64,000 nucleotides of DNA from CBDBJR01 sp965206445 (GCA_965206445.1 CBDBJR010000002.1:2666001-2730000), one strand, 5' to 3'; counted from the first letter of the stretch, positions 53,502-62,547 are shown. Made by a program: numbers and translations. The notes: a model not told the origin generated them from the sequence alone.

Positions 53502-54935
53502 ATGCCAACTCAAACCATGCCCACACCGCAGGCCGACCCGCTGGCGGCCGATTATTGTGTAGCCGACCCCGGATTGGCGGAATGGGGGCGCAAAGAGATC
53601 CGGATGGCAGAAAATGAAATGCCCGGGCTGATTGCGCTGCGGGAAAAATATGCAGCGCAGCAGCCGTTAGCCGGCGCCCGGATTGCCGGCTCGTTGCACA
53701 TGACGATTCAAACGGCGGTATTGATTGAAACCCTGACCGCGCTGGGCGCCGAGGTGCGCTGGGCGTCGTGCAATATTTTCTCGACCCAGGATCATGCCGC
53801 GGCGGCGATGGCCGATTCGGGTGTGCCGGTATTCGCGTTCAAGGGCGAAAGCCTGGAGGAGTACTGGGCGTTTACCCACTGCATCATGCAGTGGCCCAAC
53901 GGCGACAGCCCAAATTTGATTCTGGACGACGGCGGCGATGCGACCATGCTGCTGATACTCGGCAGCCGGGCGGAGCGCGACCCGGCGGCGCTCGACCACC
54001 CGGGCAGTGATGAAGAAGTGGCGCTGTTTGCTTCGATCAGGGCGCATCTGCAAATCGACCCGGCCTGGTACAGCAGTCGTCTGAAGTGCATACAAGGCGT
54101 GTCCGAAGAAACCACCACCGGGGTCAACCGGCTGTATCAACTGGCCAACAAAGACGCGCTGCCGTTCCCGGCGATCAACGTCAACGACTCGGTCACCAAA
54201 TCCAAATTCGACAATTTATACGGTTGCCGGGAATCCCTGATGGACGGCATCAAACGGGCAACCGATATTATGATTGCCGGTAAAATTGCCGTGGTGCTGG
54301 GCTACGGCGACGTTGGCAAGGGCTCGGCGCAATCCTTGCGCGGCCTCGGGGCGACGGTGTGGGTTACCGAGATCGATCCGATTTGTGCACTACAGGCCGC
54401 GATGGAAGGGTTTCGCGTTGTAGAGATGGATCAGGTGTGTTCGCAGGCGGATATTTTCGTCACCGCCACCGGCAATTTCAATGTCATCACCCACGATCAT
54501 ATCGTGCAGATGAAGCATCAGAGCATCGTGTGCAATATCGGTCACTTCGACAATGAAATCGATATCGCCGGTCTCAAGCCGTATCAATGGGAAAACATCA
54601 AGCCCCAGGTCGATCAGATCATCCTGCCCAACGGCAATCGGGTTACACTGCTGGCCGAAGGCCGGCTGGTCAATCTTGGCTGCGCGACCGGCCATCCGAG
54701 TTTTGTTATGAGCGCGAGCTTTACCAATCAGGTGCTGGCGCAGATGGAGCTTTGGCGTGATGGCACGCGCTATCAAAATCAGGTGTACGTGCTGCCCAAA
54801 CACCTGGACGAAGAGGTCGCCCGGCTGCACCTGGACAAAGTCGGCGCCCGGCTCACCCGGCTGTCGCAGCGCCAGGCCGATTATATCGGCGTGCCGCTCG
54901 AGGGGCCGTATAAACCCGACCGCTATCGCTATTAG
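53502..54935 (+). CDS. ahcY: S-adenosylhomocysteine hydrolase
   Basis: A 477-residue NAD-containing enzyme that splits SAH into adenosine and homocysteine, removing the inhibitor of methyltransferases. Signature regions are SCNIFSTQDHAAAA, NVNDSVTKSKFDNLYGCRES and the NAD motif GYGDVGKGSAQSLRGLG, and the C-terminus PDRYRY contributes to the neighbouring subunit's NAD site. ATG 53502 starts the real protein; the longer frame overlaps metK. It probably forms an operon with metK. The 50-base gap is too short for a SAH riboswitch. Confidence 0.96.
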   Translation: MPTQTMPTPQADPLAADYCVADPGLAEWGRKEIRMAENEMPGLIALREKYAAQQPLAGARIAGSLHMTIQTAVLIETLTALGAEVRWASCNIFSTQDHAAAAMADSGVPVFAFKGESLEEYWAFTHCIMQWPNGDSPNLILDDGGDATMLLILGSRAERDPAALDHPGSDEEVALFASIRAHLQIDPAWYSSRLKCIQGVSEETTTGVNRLYQLANKDALPFPAINVNDSVTKSKFDNLYGCRESLMDGIKRATDIMIAGKIAVVLGYGDVGKGSAQSLRGLGATVWVTEIDPICALQAAMEGFRVVEMDQVCSQADIFVTATGNFNVITHDHIVQMKHQSIVCNIGHFDNEIDIAGLKPYQWENIKPQVDQIILPNGNRVTLLAEGRLVNLGCATGHPSFVMSASFTNQVLAQMELWRDGTRYQNQVYVLPKHLDEEVARLHLDKVGARLTRLSQRQADYIGVPLEGPYKPDRYRY

Positions 54936-54972
54936 CCATCGGCGGTGCGGGTTGTTTAAGTTTTTTTTTATA

Positions 54973-54988
54973 CGCCGACTGATCGGCG
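54973..54988 (+). terminator. Short hairpin after ahcY
   Basis: CGCCGA-CTGA-TCGGCG, 37 bases after the ahcY stop, is followed by CATTTTCATTCC, a weak T-rich tail. It probably ends or attenuates metK-ahcY transcription before the creatinase gene. Confidence 0.5.
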
Positions 54989-55040
54989 CATTTTCATTCC
55001 CACACTTTTTTTTATTTTATTTCACATGGAGAGCCATACA

Positions 55041-56249
55041 ATGCAAACAGAAAGCCTGAAAACCATGCCGAACGGCGAGCGTGTCCGGCACACTTTTTCC
55101 GATGACGAATTCGCGCTGCGGCTACAGCGGCTGCGCCAGACAATGGCGCAGGAGGGGATCGATTCGGTCTTGTTTACCTCGATTCACAGTGTGAATTACT
55201 ACTGTGATTTTCTCTATTGCGCTTTCGGACGGTCTTATGGGCTGGCGGTGACGCAAGACGCCATCATCTCCATTTCCGCCGGGATTGACGGCGGTCAGCC
55301 ATGGCGGCGAACGGTCGGCGATAACATTGTCTATACCGACTGGCAGCGCGACAATTTTTTTCGCGCGGTGCAAAAAACCATCCCCAATCGCGGGGTGGTC
55401 GGCGTAGAAATGGACCACATCAGCGCAGCCAATCTGGACAAGCTGCGCACCGCGCTGTCGCCATGCAGTTTCAAGGACATCGCCGCACCGGCGATGCGGC
55501 TTCGGATGGTGAAATCGGACGAAGAAATCGCCCACATTCGACAGGGGGCGCAAGTCTGCGACCTCGGCGCGGCGGCGCTGTGCGCGGCCATCACCGAAAA
55601 CATTCCCGAATACGAGGCCGCGCTCGCATCCACCCAGGCGATGGTCAGGGAGATCGCCCGCCGCTTTCCGCACGCCGAATTGATGGACACCTGGACCTGG
55701 CTTCAGTCCGGCATCAATACCGACGGCGCGCATAATCCGGTGACCGGTCGGCGGGTGCAGTCGGGTGACATCCTGTCGCTGAATTGTTTCTCCATGATTG
55801 CCGGCTATTATACGGCGCTTGAACGCACGCTGTTTTTCAACCACGTCGACGATGCCTCGCTGAATTTTTGGAACATCAATGTGCAAGTGCACGAGGCCGG
55901 GCTAAAACTGATCAAGCCGGGGGCGCGCTGCGGCGACATCGCCAACGAGCTGAACCGCATGTACGCCGAGCACGGCCTGCTGGAATACCGCTCTTTTGGC
56001 TACGGTCATTCTTTCGGCGTACTGTGCCATTATTACGGGCGTGAAGCGGGGCTGGAATTGCGCGAAGATATCGACACCGAATTGCGCCCCGGCATGGTGG
56101 TGTCGATGGAGCCGATGATTACCATCCCCGCCGATCGCCCCGGCGCCGGCGGCTATCGCGAGCATGACATTCTGGTGATCACCGATACCGGCGCCGACAA
56201 CATTACCGGCTTTCCGTACGGCCCCGAGCACAATATTATCCCGGCCTGA
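55041..56249 (+). CDS. Creatinase (creatine amidinohydrolase)
   Basis: A 402-residue metal-independent M24 'pita-bread' enzyme that hydrolyses creatine to sarcosine and urea. Length and sequence follow Pseudomonas creatinase closely: INYYSDFLYC-like NYYCDFLYCAFGR, ISAGIDGGQPWRRTVGD, TDWQRDNFF, then ELMDTWTWLQSGINTDGAH with the catalytic histidine, and GYGHSFGVLCHYYGREAGL. Xaa-Pro peptidases of the same fold lack these. ATG 55041 is selected because GGAGAG lies seven bases upstream. It follows ahcY after about 100 bases and may share regulation. Creatine implies exposure to animal-derived nitrogen. Confidence 0.93.
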   Translation: MQTESLKTMPNGERVRHTFSDDEFALRLQRLRQTMAQEGIDSVLFTSIHSVNYYCDFLYCAFGRSYGLAVTQDAIISISAGIDGGQPWRRTVGDNIVYTDWQRDNFFRAVQKTIPNRGVVGVEMDHISAANLDKLRTALSPCSFKDIAAPAMRLRMVKSDEEIAHIRQGAQVCDLGAAALCAAITENIPEYEAALASTQAMVREIARRFPHAELMDTWTWLQSGINTDGAHNPVTGRRVQSGDILSLNCFSMIAGYYTALERTLFFNHVDDASLNFWNINVQVHEAGLKLIKPGARCGDIANELNRMYAEHGLLEYRSFGYGHSFGVLCHYYGREAGLELREDIDTELRPGMVVSMEPMITIPADRPGAGGYREHDILVITDTGADNITGFPYGPEHNIIPA

Positions 56250-56357
56250 TTATCTCGGCCTGATCATCGCCGCTTGATCGCCCTCGCCCGAAGCGGGGGC
56301 GCATACCATCCCGGCATAGCGCACCGGCCTGATGCTGCCTGCGGCATCAGGCCGTCG

Positions 56358-56978
56358 CTATCGGCCGGACGCCAGGCGCATAATCAGCGTGATCGCGATG
56401 CCCCACATCATGGTGCCAATCAAGCCGTCGAGCACTTTCCAGGCGCGCGGATTGCGGAACCACGGCCCCAGGTATTGCCCGCCCAGCGCCAGCAGGAAGA
56501 ACCAGATAAAAGAAGCCGACACCGCCCCCAGACCGAACCACAGCCGGTCAGCGGGCACTTCCTGCACCCCGATACTGCCGAGCAGAATCACGGTATCGAG
56601 ATACACATGCGGATTCAACAGGCTGATCGCGCACGCGCCGGCCACCGCCGCCGCCAGGCCCATCGGCCGACCGCCCGGCTCCAGCGCATCCGCCTGCCAG
56701 CAACGGCGAAATGCCCGCGCGCCATAGCCGAATAAAAACAAAATACCGCCAACGGCGGTGACGTTCAGCAGCGCCGGGTATCGATTGACCAACTGCCCCA
56801 TGCCGGTAAGACCGGCAACAATCAGACTCAAATCGATCACACTGCACAGCAGCGCCACCACCCAGTGATGGTTGCGCAAAATGCTGCGCATCAGAACATA
56901 GGCATTCTGCGCACCGATAGCAATGATCAGGCTCATGCCGGTAATAAAACCGCGCAGATAGGGGGCGAGCTCTAGCAA
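56358..56978 (-). CDS. LysE/ArgO-family amino-acid exporter
   Basis: A 206-residue membrane protein with about six hydrophobic segments. The N-terminal IIAIGAQNAYVLMRSILRNHH and the mid-protein ISLLNPHVYLDTVILLGSI are the two diagnostic LysE/ArgO regions (GPQN and NPH motifs). It exports basic amino acids such as lysine or arginine. The start is a TTG at 56978, since an in-frame stop lies just upstream; a weaker internal start is possible. It is convergent with creatinase. Confidence 0.85.
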   Translation of the reverse strand: MLELAPYLRGFITGMSLIIAIGAQNAYVLMRSILRNHHWVVALLCSVIDLSLIVAGLTGMGQLVNRYPALLNVTAVGGILFLFGYGARAFRRCWQADALEPGGRPMGLAAAVAGACAISLLNPHVYLDTVILLGSIGVQEVPADRLWFGLGAVSASFIWFFLLALGGQYLGPWFRNPRAWKVLDGLIGTMMWGIAITLIMRLASGR

Positions 56979-57083
56979 GGACGATTAGCGGGGTTCAATT
57001 GTCTCGGGCCGGGTCGCGGCAATCCGTAGCGGCGAGGCGGGCGGTGCACAGGGCCCGTCCGTCGCATTGAATGCGCTGCACAT

Positions 57084-57113
57084 AAAAAAAAAGGCGGCGC
57101 CGGCGGCGCCACC
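57084..57113 (-). terminator. Rho-independent terminator of the betaine-binding-protein gene
   Basis: On the minus strand a GC-only stem (GGCGCC-GCC-GGCGCC, 57093-57110) is followed by nine consecutive T residues. It lies about 45 bases after the stop of the binding-protein gene and is the clearest terminator in the window. Confidence 0.88.
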
Positions 57114-57158
57114 CGGTTGATCAACCAAAGCCGAATCAGTGCGGCAGTGTCATCCCGG

Positions 57159-58112
57159 TTATAGCCAGGAATTAACCAGCTCCGCATTTTCAGCCACCCA
57201 CTGCCGGGCAAACTCGGCGGTATCGACCTTGTCCACCACGACCGCGTAGGTCATGCCGGAAACCTGCTCGATGTCCAGTTTGATATTGCTCAGCAGGCTG
57301 GCCACTTCGGGATGGCTGTCTTTCAGGCTGCTGGCAAACATGACGTGCAGCATAATATTGCCCCAGGCGACCGGAGCGCTGGATTTTTCCAGCCAGTCCG
57401 GGTTATCGGTGGGCTGCACGATCTGCCATTTTTCCGGGTCGTGCGCCGGCTCGTCCAGTACAACCAGATCGTACAATGTAAACATGTGATGGGGGGTGTA
57501 GCACATAAAAACAATGTTTTCGGCCCTGGCGACGGCCGCATCGACTTTAGACAGCGCCAGCGTCTCGTCCAGCTCGAGCAGATCCATGGTCGCATCGAAG
57601 CCGTAGCTCCTGGCGCGTATTTTCTCGATGCTGGTGGACGCCCAGCCGGGGGCGCCAATCCACATGTCGCCCTTGCCGTTGCCGTCTTCATCGAAGTTGG
57701 CGATCATGTCCGGGTCGGTCAATTCCGCCACCGCCGTGATGCCGGTCCGCTGCTGTGTATCACGGGTGACGCAAATACCGGTAAACGACGGCACGCCATG
57801 GGGGTTCATGCTCACGCTGCGTTTCTGTTCGACGTAAAGGTCGTGCAGGTTCTGCTGGTTTGGCAGCCAGACTTCGGGATGCACGTGCATACTGCCGCTG
57901 TCCATCGCCTCGAACACCACCGGATTGGTCGCATTTTGCAGCTCGACTTCCAGGCCGTAGTTGTCTTCAATCACCACTTTTAGAATATCGGCGGTGGCCG
58001 CAACCGACGGCCAGTTAGGCACGCCGATAACGATATCGGCAGCCACCGCGGCGCCGGAGCAGCCGATACCGGCGGCGACCAGCGCACTGGTCAGGGTTTT
58101 TTTCAGATGCAT
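57159..58112 (-). CDS. Glycine betaine/choline-type ABC substrate-binding protein
   Basis: A 317-residue periplasmic protein of the ProX/ChoX/OpuAC class. A Sec signal (MHLKKTLTSALVAAGIGCSG AAVA, cleaved before ADIVIG) leads the mature protein. Aromatic ligand-box candidates are in GVPNWPSVAATADI, PEVWLPNQQNL, WIGAPGWAS and CYTPHHMFTLYDL. ATG 58112 has GAGAGA upstream. Permease and ATPase genes are not adjacent, so this is an orphan binding protein that must work with a transporter encoded elsewhere. A strong terminator follows. Betaine uptake fits the nearby betA and mttB-family genes. Confidence 0.88.
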   Translation of the reverse strand: MHLKKTLTSALVAAGIGCSGAAVAADIVIGVPNWPSVAATADILKVVIEDNYGLEVELQNATNPVVFEAMDSGSMHVHPEVWLPNQQNLHDLYVEQKRSVSMNPHGVPSFTGICVTRDTQQRTGITAVAELTDPDMIANFDEDGNGKGDMWIGAPGWASTSIEKIRARSYGFDATMDLLELDETLALSKVDAAVARAENIVFMCYTPHHMFTLYDLVVLDEPAHDPEKWQIVQPTDNPDWLEKSSAPVAWGNIMLHVMFASSLKDSHPEVASLLSNIKLDIEQVSGMTYAVVVDKVDTAEFARQWVAENAELVNSWL

Positions 58113-58286
58113 TTGTCTCTCTTCGGGGGGTCGATTGATTCGGCAATCATCTGTCGAGACGATTACCCGGTCTGGCAGCAGCAATGCCGCTCAGCGCACA
58201 GCGCAGGTCTGCACGGCAGGGCGACTATAGCATAACCGCATTCAGCCCGGTCGCCGGAGACGCAGCCGGCGGCAGCGCGACCCGGT

Positions 58287-59093
58287 TTATTCATTGACGG
58301 AGAGCAGCACGTCGTCCAGAAACGCCGCCATTGGCGTGATGAACCGCGACGGTTTTTCGAGCATCCCCAGATGCTGCAACTGCGGCACGATAACGGTTTT
58401 CGCCGCGCGAATTTCTGCGGCAATCGCATGCGCCATCGCCGGCGTGCTGCCGCTGTCGTGCTCGCAGGTCATCACCAGTGTGGGCAGCGTGAGCGGCGGC
58501 TCAGGGCGGATCAATTCGACCACGCCGGCCGCCAGCACCTGACGACTCCGGGCGTATGCCAACGGCTCATTGGCCAGCACCCAGGCGCGCACCTGCTCAA
58601 CCGTCTCCCCCCCGCTGTGGAGAAAACCGGGGGTAAACCACCGCTCGAGCGACGCCTGCATCGTGGCTTCCGGCCCCCCGTCGGCGGTGCGGGCCGCCCG
58701 CTCTTCGACCCGTTTTTGCGCCTGCGGGCTGCGCTCGTGCGGCGAATTCATCACCACCAGCGCGCGGGCACGCTGCGGATAATCCATCGCAAAACGGCGA
58801 TTGATCATCCCCCCCATCGAAAACCCCACCACGGCGCAGCGCTCAATCCCGAGCGCGTCCAGCAACCCGGCAAGCTGCCGTGCGAATACCCTCAGAGACA
58901 GGGGTTCAGCCGGGAGACTGCTGTCGCCGTGGCCGTACAAATCATAGCTCAACACCCGATAGCGGGCCGACAGAATCGGCTGGTAGTGCTGCCAGATGCG
59001 ATAGTTGATACCGACCCCGTGAACCAACGCCACCACCGGCGCATTTTCCGGGCCGGTAAGATGATAATGGGTACCGTCGATACATTCAGACAT
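58287..59093 (-). CDS. Alpha/beta hydrolase (3-oxoadipate enol-lactonase-like)
   Basis: A 268-residue alpha/beta-hydrolase. HGVGINYRIWQHY forms the oxyanion region, GFSMGG the nucleophile elbow, and HLGMLEKPSRF the catalytic histidine. The general plan (PcaD-like cap, short length) is that of enol-lactonases or carboxylesterases, but the neighbouring genes give no aromatic-degradation context. ATG 59093 is the start. The gap to the restriction-modification relic downstream of its 5' end contains a GATATC sequence at 59158. Confidence 0.82.
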   Translation of the reverse strand: MSECIDGTHYHLTGPENAPVVALVHGVGINYRIWQHYQPILSARYRVLSYDLYGHGDSSLPAEPLSLRVFARQLAGLLDALGIERCAVVGFSMGGMINRRFAMDYPQRARALVVMNSPHERSPQAQKRVEERAARTADGGPEATMQASLERWFTPGFLHSGGETVEQVRAWVLANEPLAYARSRQVLAAGVVELIRPEPPLTLPTLVMTCEHDSGSTPAMAHAIAAEIRAAKTVIVPQLQHLGMLEKPSRFITPMAAFLDDVLLSVNE

Positions 59094-59193
59094 CAGATGC
59101 CGCCGTATTGAGCCGTGATTCGCGATTATCCATCGATAATCACCTTGATTACAAGGCGATATCCAACCCGGGTCGGTCAGTCCGAATATGGCA

Positions 59194-59325
59194 CTAATAG
59201 AGAGGGCAAAGGCGGTAAAGTTTGATGCAATTCAGATGCTTAGGATGCCGATAGTGCCTCTTCAGAAATTCTTTAACATCGCGCATTTCCCATCCAGGCG
59301 CATACATAAGCCTGTTATCCGCCAT
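59194..59325 (-). CDS. Small hypothetical frame after the EcoRV-like methylase
   Basis: A 43-codon frame (MADNRLMYAPGWEMRDV...) starts on the base next to the methylase stop codon. It is basic and His/Leu-rich, ends CPLY, and does not resemble a known family to me. Base composition matches the restriction-modification relic more than the host genes. It may be the remains of a longer gene that came with the methylase. Confidence 0.35.
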   Translation of the reverse strand: MADNRLMYAPGWEMRDVKEFLKRHYRHPKHLNCIKLYRLCPLY

Positions 59326-60225
59326 TTATACCTGTTTCTCAAACACAGCTAATTGCTCCTGTTTTTTTGATTCTTTATATCCGTAAATAGAAGCGTCATA
59401 GTTGGTCACAATCGCTTCCACCATCGGATTGCGGTTCTTTTCCTTACCGCCAACATGATAGAAATGCTCACAAGTCATAATGCGAAAATTGCTCCACAGG
59501 GATTCAATATACCTGTTCTCCCTGAAATCATTGTGATGCCAGGTGGACAAAATGAATTTGCCTGGCGTTTTTGACAGCGCTTCATACAGGGTTTTTTCAT
59601 CCACCTCGTTCCATCCGTTGTAATAATCAACATGTCTGTCAATGTATGGAGGATCGCAATAAACGATATCTTTCTCGCAGCCTTTCCCTATGGTTTTTTC
59701 AAAACTCTGGCACTTAAAAGAGAATTCTTTTGTCTTTAACAATCGAGCAACATACGCAACCTGATTTACAATTTTTGTCACATATGCCTGCGCGAACCTT
59801 TTGCTTTTTCGACAAAAAGGAGTATTTAACTCTCCTTTGCTGTTAAAGCGAATCATTCCGTTGAAACCGGCTCTGTTAAGAAATAGAAAATCCAGGGGAT
59901 GGCAATTGCTGTTAAATCTTTTTCTTATTTCATAATACTGCTTTTCGCCGTTTTTCAGCAGGTTGCCCCCTTCCCTGTTCAGAAAATCGCGGACTATTTC
60001 AGGCGTAATATTTCCTTTGGCCAAAGATTGATAAAAATTAATAAGGTGAGGGTTTGCATCGCACAGTAGGGCGCGATCAGGAGCAAGATTAAACGCGACA
60101 ACTCCCGTGCCCATAAATGGCTCTATCCATAAGCCATCAAATTTATGAGGGACTACACTTTTTATAAAAGGAACAAGTTTTGTTTTGATCCCTTGAGACT
60201 TTATCGGAGGAGCGGTTATTTTCAT
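59326..60225 (-). CDS. Type II DNA adenine methyltransferase, M.EcoRV-like
   Basis: A 299-residue D12-class N6-adenine methylase. It opens PPIKSQGIKTKLVP, has the SAM motif EPFMGTGVVAFN near residue 37 and the catalytic CDPPYIDRHVDYY motif near residue 190. Similarity remembered from M.EcoRV runs through FLFLNRAGFNGMIRFNSKG and TWHHNDFRENRY, so GATATC is the predicted target. ATG 60225 overlaps the stop of the endonuclease remnant (ATGA). Low GC compared with all neighbours indicates recent transfer. The reading frame is intact, so methylation may persist without its endonuclease. Confidence 0.9.
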   Translation of the reverse strand: MKITAPPIKSQGIKTKLVPFIKSVVPHKFDGLWIEPFMGTGVVAFNLAPDRALLCDANPHLINFYQSLAKGNITPEIVRDFLNREGGNLLKNGEKQYYEIRKRFNSNCHPLDFLFLNRAGFNGMIRFNSKGELNTPFCRKSKRFAQAYVTKIVNQVAYVARLLKTKEFSFKCQSFEKTIGKGCEKDIVYCDPPYIDRHVDYYNGWNEVDEKTLYEALSKTPGKFILSTWHHNDFRENRYIESLWSNFRIMTCEHFYHVGGKEKNRNPMVEAIVTNYDASIYGYKESKKQEQLAVFEKQV

Positions 60226-60803
60226 TTTTCAACCTTTTTGGGCGACTGCGTGCGCTTGAAAACAATCCGAGACACATCACCTTTGCGATACTCAACGAAG
60301 TCTTGTAATGAAGCGATCTTTTTGGATGATCCACTTCTGTCCATCACAGTAATTTTATTATAGTTCACCCAATAATCATCAAACCAGGATTCACCCAGTT
60401 TTGAAAACATCCCGTTCTCATTGAGAATATCGTCTATATTTTTGATGCTCCCTATGTTTGCCGTATTCCCACTACCGCTTTTATCGCTCGCAATTTTCCA
60501 CTTTTCTGCAACAAAAAATTGAAAGTCCCTCACAACGGAAACAATTGAGCGAAGATCCCCCACCTCATGGATTTTGGTTTCATTAACATCCGTTCTGCTT
60601 GCGCGGCTGTATATAATTCCCAAACAGAAATGACCTGAGTATGAGCCATATGGGAACTGAATATTTTTTACACTTGTGCGATCTTCAAAGTATTTGCCAT
60701 GAGAACCCAGTGTGAAGCCGCTGCAAACGCTCGAATTATTCGGGTTCCGGTAAGTGGTTTTGAAATCAACGGCAAACCTCAGGTTTTCATTGCTAAGGGA
60801 TAA
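60222..60803 (-). pseudogene. EcoRV-like restriction endonuclease missing its N-terminus
   Basis: The frame opens right after an in-frame TGA (60804-60806) and runs 193 codons without a suitable start codon. It begins LSLSNENLRFAVDFKTTY, corresponding to EcoRV around Asp90 and Lys92, and continues through FTLGSHGKYFEDRT, IQFPYGSYSGHFCLGI and SGSGNTANIGSI, all EcoRV-like. About 75 N-terminal residues are gone, including the PDF segment with catalytic Asp74 and the dimer interface. The break lies about 35 bases from a heptamer array. A TTG at 60623 could start only a 133-residue fragment. Confidence 0.85.
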
Positions 60804-60837
60804 TCATATCTCAGGAGATCAGAAATGACCCGGCATC

Positions 60838-60865
60838 ATTCCCAATTCCCAATTCCCAATTCCTA
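60838..60865. repeat. Four heptamers at the border of the restriction-modification relic
   Basis: ATTCCCA occurs three times, then ATTCCTA, the same CCAATTC/CTAATTC unit as the arrays near 33532-37998. It ends 12 bases before the stop of the MttB-family gene. No CCGCC palindrome is present here. Confidence 0.85.
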
Positions 60866-60876
60866 AAGAGGCCGGT

Positions 60877-62412
60877 TCAATAAGCCGAATCCGGGCTCTC
60901 GCTTTTGCGCTGGTTGATAAACGCCTGCAAAGCCTCGTCCACCGCCGGGTCGATAGCCGGTGGCTGATAGTCTTGCAGCATCCGTTTCCACAGCGTATTG
61001 GCGCGCATCGCCGCATCCTGACCGCCGTCGCTCTGCCACTGCTCGAAACTGTTGTTATCGGCAATCGTAGATTGATAAAACGCGGTTTTGAAATTATCCT
61101 GGGTATGCTGGCAGCCCAGAAAATGCGCCCCCGGCCCGACTTCGCGAATCGCCTCCACGGCCTGACCGTTCTCGGACAAATCAAAGCCGCCGGCATACAC
61201 CTGCATCATGCCAAGCTGGTCCGCATCCATCATCAGTTTTTCATAGCTCGACGTCAGCCCGCCTTCCATCCAGCCGGCCGCGTGCAGCACGAAATTCACG
61301 CCGGCGGTCATGGTCGGCATAATGGTCTGCGCGCTTTCGTAAGCCGCCTGCGCATCCGGTAGCTTGGAGCCGCACAGTGAGCCGCCGCTGCGAAACGGCA
61401 CCCCGAGGCGGCGCGCCAGGGAAGCCGCCCCGTTCAACACCAGCGCCGGCTCCGGCGTACCGAACGTGGGCGCCCCCGACTGCATCGAAATCGAGCTGGC
61501 AAAGGTGCCGAAAACCACCGGCGCGCCGGGCCTGACCAGCTGGGTAAAGGCGATGCCGGCCAGCGCCTCGGCTAAAATCTGCGACAGCGTGCCGGCCGCC
61601 GTCACCGGCGACATCGCCCCGGCGAGGATAAACGGCGAAATAACGCTGGCCTGATTGTGGCGTGCGTACACCTCCGCCGCCCCGAGCATCGTCTCGTCAA
61701 AGACCATCGGCGAGTTGGCATTGATCAGGCTGATCACCACGGTATGCTCCTCAACAAACTGCTCGCCGAACAAAACCCGGCACATATCGACGGTATCCTG
61801 CGCCCGCTGCGGATGCGTCACCGAGCCCATGAACGGCTTGTCGCTGTAGCGCATATGGCTGTAGACCATATCCAGATGCCGCTTGTTTACCGGCAGGTCG
61901 GTCGGCTCACAGACCGTGCCGCCGGAATGGTGCAGCGACGGCAGCATATAGGCGAGCTTGACAAAATTCTGAAAATCCTCGAGCACGGCATAGCGCCGCC
62001 CCCGGTCCAGATCATGGACAAACGGCGGCCCGTAAACCGGCACAAATACCATGTTTTTGCCGCCAATCATCACGCTGCGCTGCGGATTACGCGCGCACTG
62101 CTCGAATACGCGCGGGGCGGAATCCTGAATGATCTGGCGGCACATGCCGACCGGAAAGCGCACCCGCTCGGCCTGCACGTCCGCGCCCGCCCGACGGAAT
62201 AATTCAAGCGCCGGCGGGTAGCGAAAATCGATCCCGATCTCCTGCAAAATCGTGTCCGCGTTGCGCTCAATCAGCACCAGCCCCTCCTCATCCAGCAATT
62301 CGAAATCGGGAATGGTGCGCTTGATATACGGCGGGCTGACCGGCGTATGCTCGGCAGCCTGCGACTGCCGTAAGCGCCGACCGCCGCGCTGCCTGGGTTT
62401 TGGTGTAGTCAT
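60877..62412 (-). CDS. MttB-family corrinoid methyltransferase without pyrrolysine
   Basis: A 511-residue member of the trimethylamine methyltransferase superfamily (COG5598). RTIPDFELLDEEGL near the N-terminus, VRFPVGMCRQIIQDSAPR, and the central GAMSPVTAAGTLSQILAEALAG are typical. There is no in-frame amber codon, so this is a non-pyrrolysine member; characterised relatives (MtgB, MtpB, MtcB) demethylate betaines such as glycine betaine, proline betaine or carnitine. It moves a methyl group to a corrinoid protein, which is not in the window. It lies between betA and the restriction-modification relic, 135 bases from betA. The B12 cluster could supply its cofactor. Confidence 0.88.
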   Translation of the reverse strand: MTTPKPRQRGGRRLRQSQAAEHTPVSPPYIKRTIPDFELLDEEGLVLIERNADTILQEIGIDFRYPPALELFRRAGADVQAERVRFPVGMCRQIIQDSAPRVFEQCARNPQRSVMIGGKNMVFVPVYGPPFVHDLDRGRRYAVLEDFQNFVKLAYMLPSLHHSGGTVCEPTDLPVNKRHLDMVYSHMRYSDKPFMGSVTHPQRAQDTVDMCRVLFGEQFVEEHTVVISLINANSPMVFDETMLGAAEVYARHNQASVISPFILAGAMSPVTAAGTLSQILAEALAGIAFTQLVRPGAPVVFGTFASSISMQSGAPTFGTPEPALVLNGAASLARRLGVPFRSGGSLCGSKLPDAQAAYESAQTIMPTMTAGVNFVLHAAGWMEGGLTSSYEKLMMDADQLGMMQVYAGGFDLSENGQAVEAIREVGPGAHFLGCQHTQDNFKTAFYQSTIADNNSFEQWQSDGGQDAAMRANTLWKRMLQDYQPPAIDPAVDEALQAFINQRKSESPDSAY

Positions 62413-62547
62413 AATAGATCAATCGTGGGTTGTGTCGATGGTGATACCGTGTGGTCTGCCGATGCCAGGCGATGCCGGCCCGGATACGACTGCCATACCG
62501 CCGATTATGCCACACTGAGGCCGCGGGCAACCGGTCGGCCGCCGCGG

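Noticed and set aside
55041..56249. Xaa-Pro aminopeptidase or prolidase
   Set aside because: Same M24 fold, but the creatinase-specific segments and near full-length similarity to Pseudomonas creatinase are present.
60222..60623. Independent 133-residue hypothetical gene starting at TTG 60623
   Set aside because: The frame and EcoRV similarity continue upstream to 60803 without interruption, so the short version is only part of a truncated endonuclease.
60877..62412. Pyrrolysine-containing trimethylamine methyltransferase
   Set aside because: No in-frame TAG occurs where pyrrolysine would be, and there are no pyl genes in the window.
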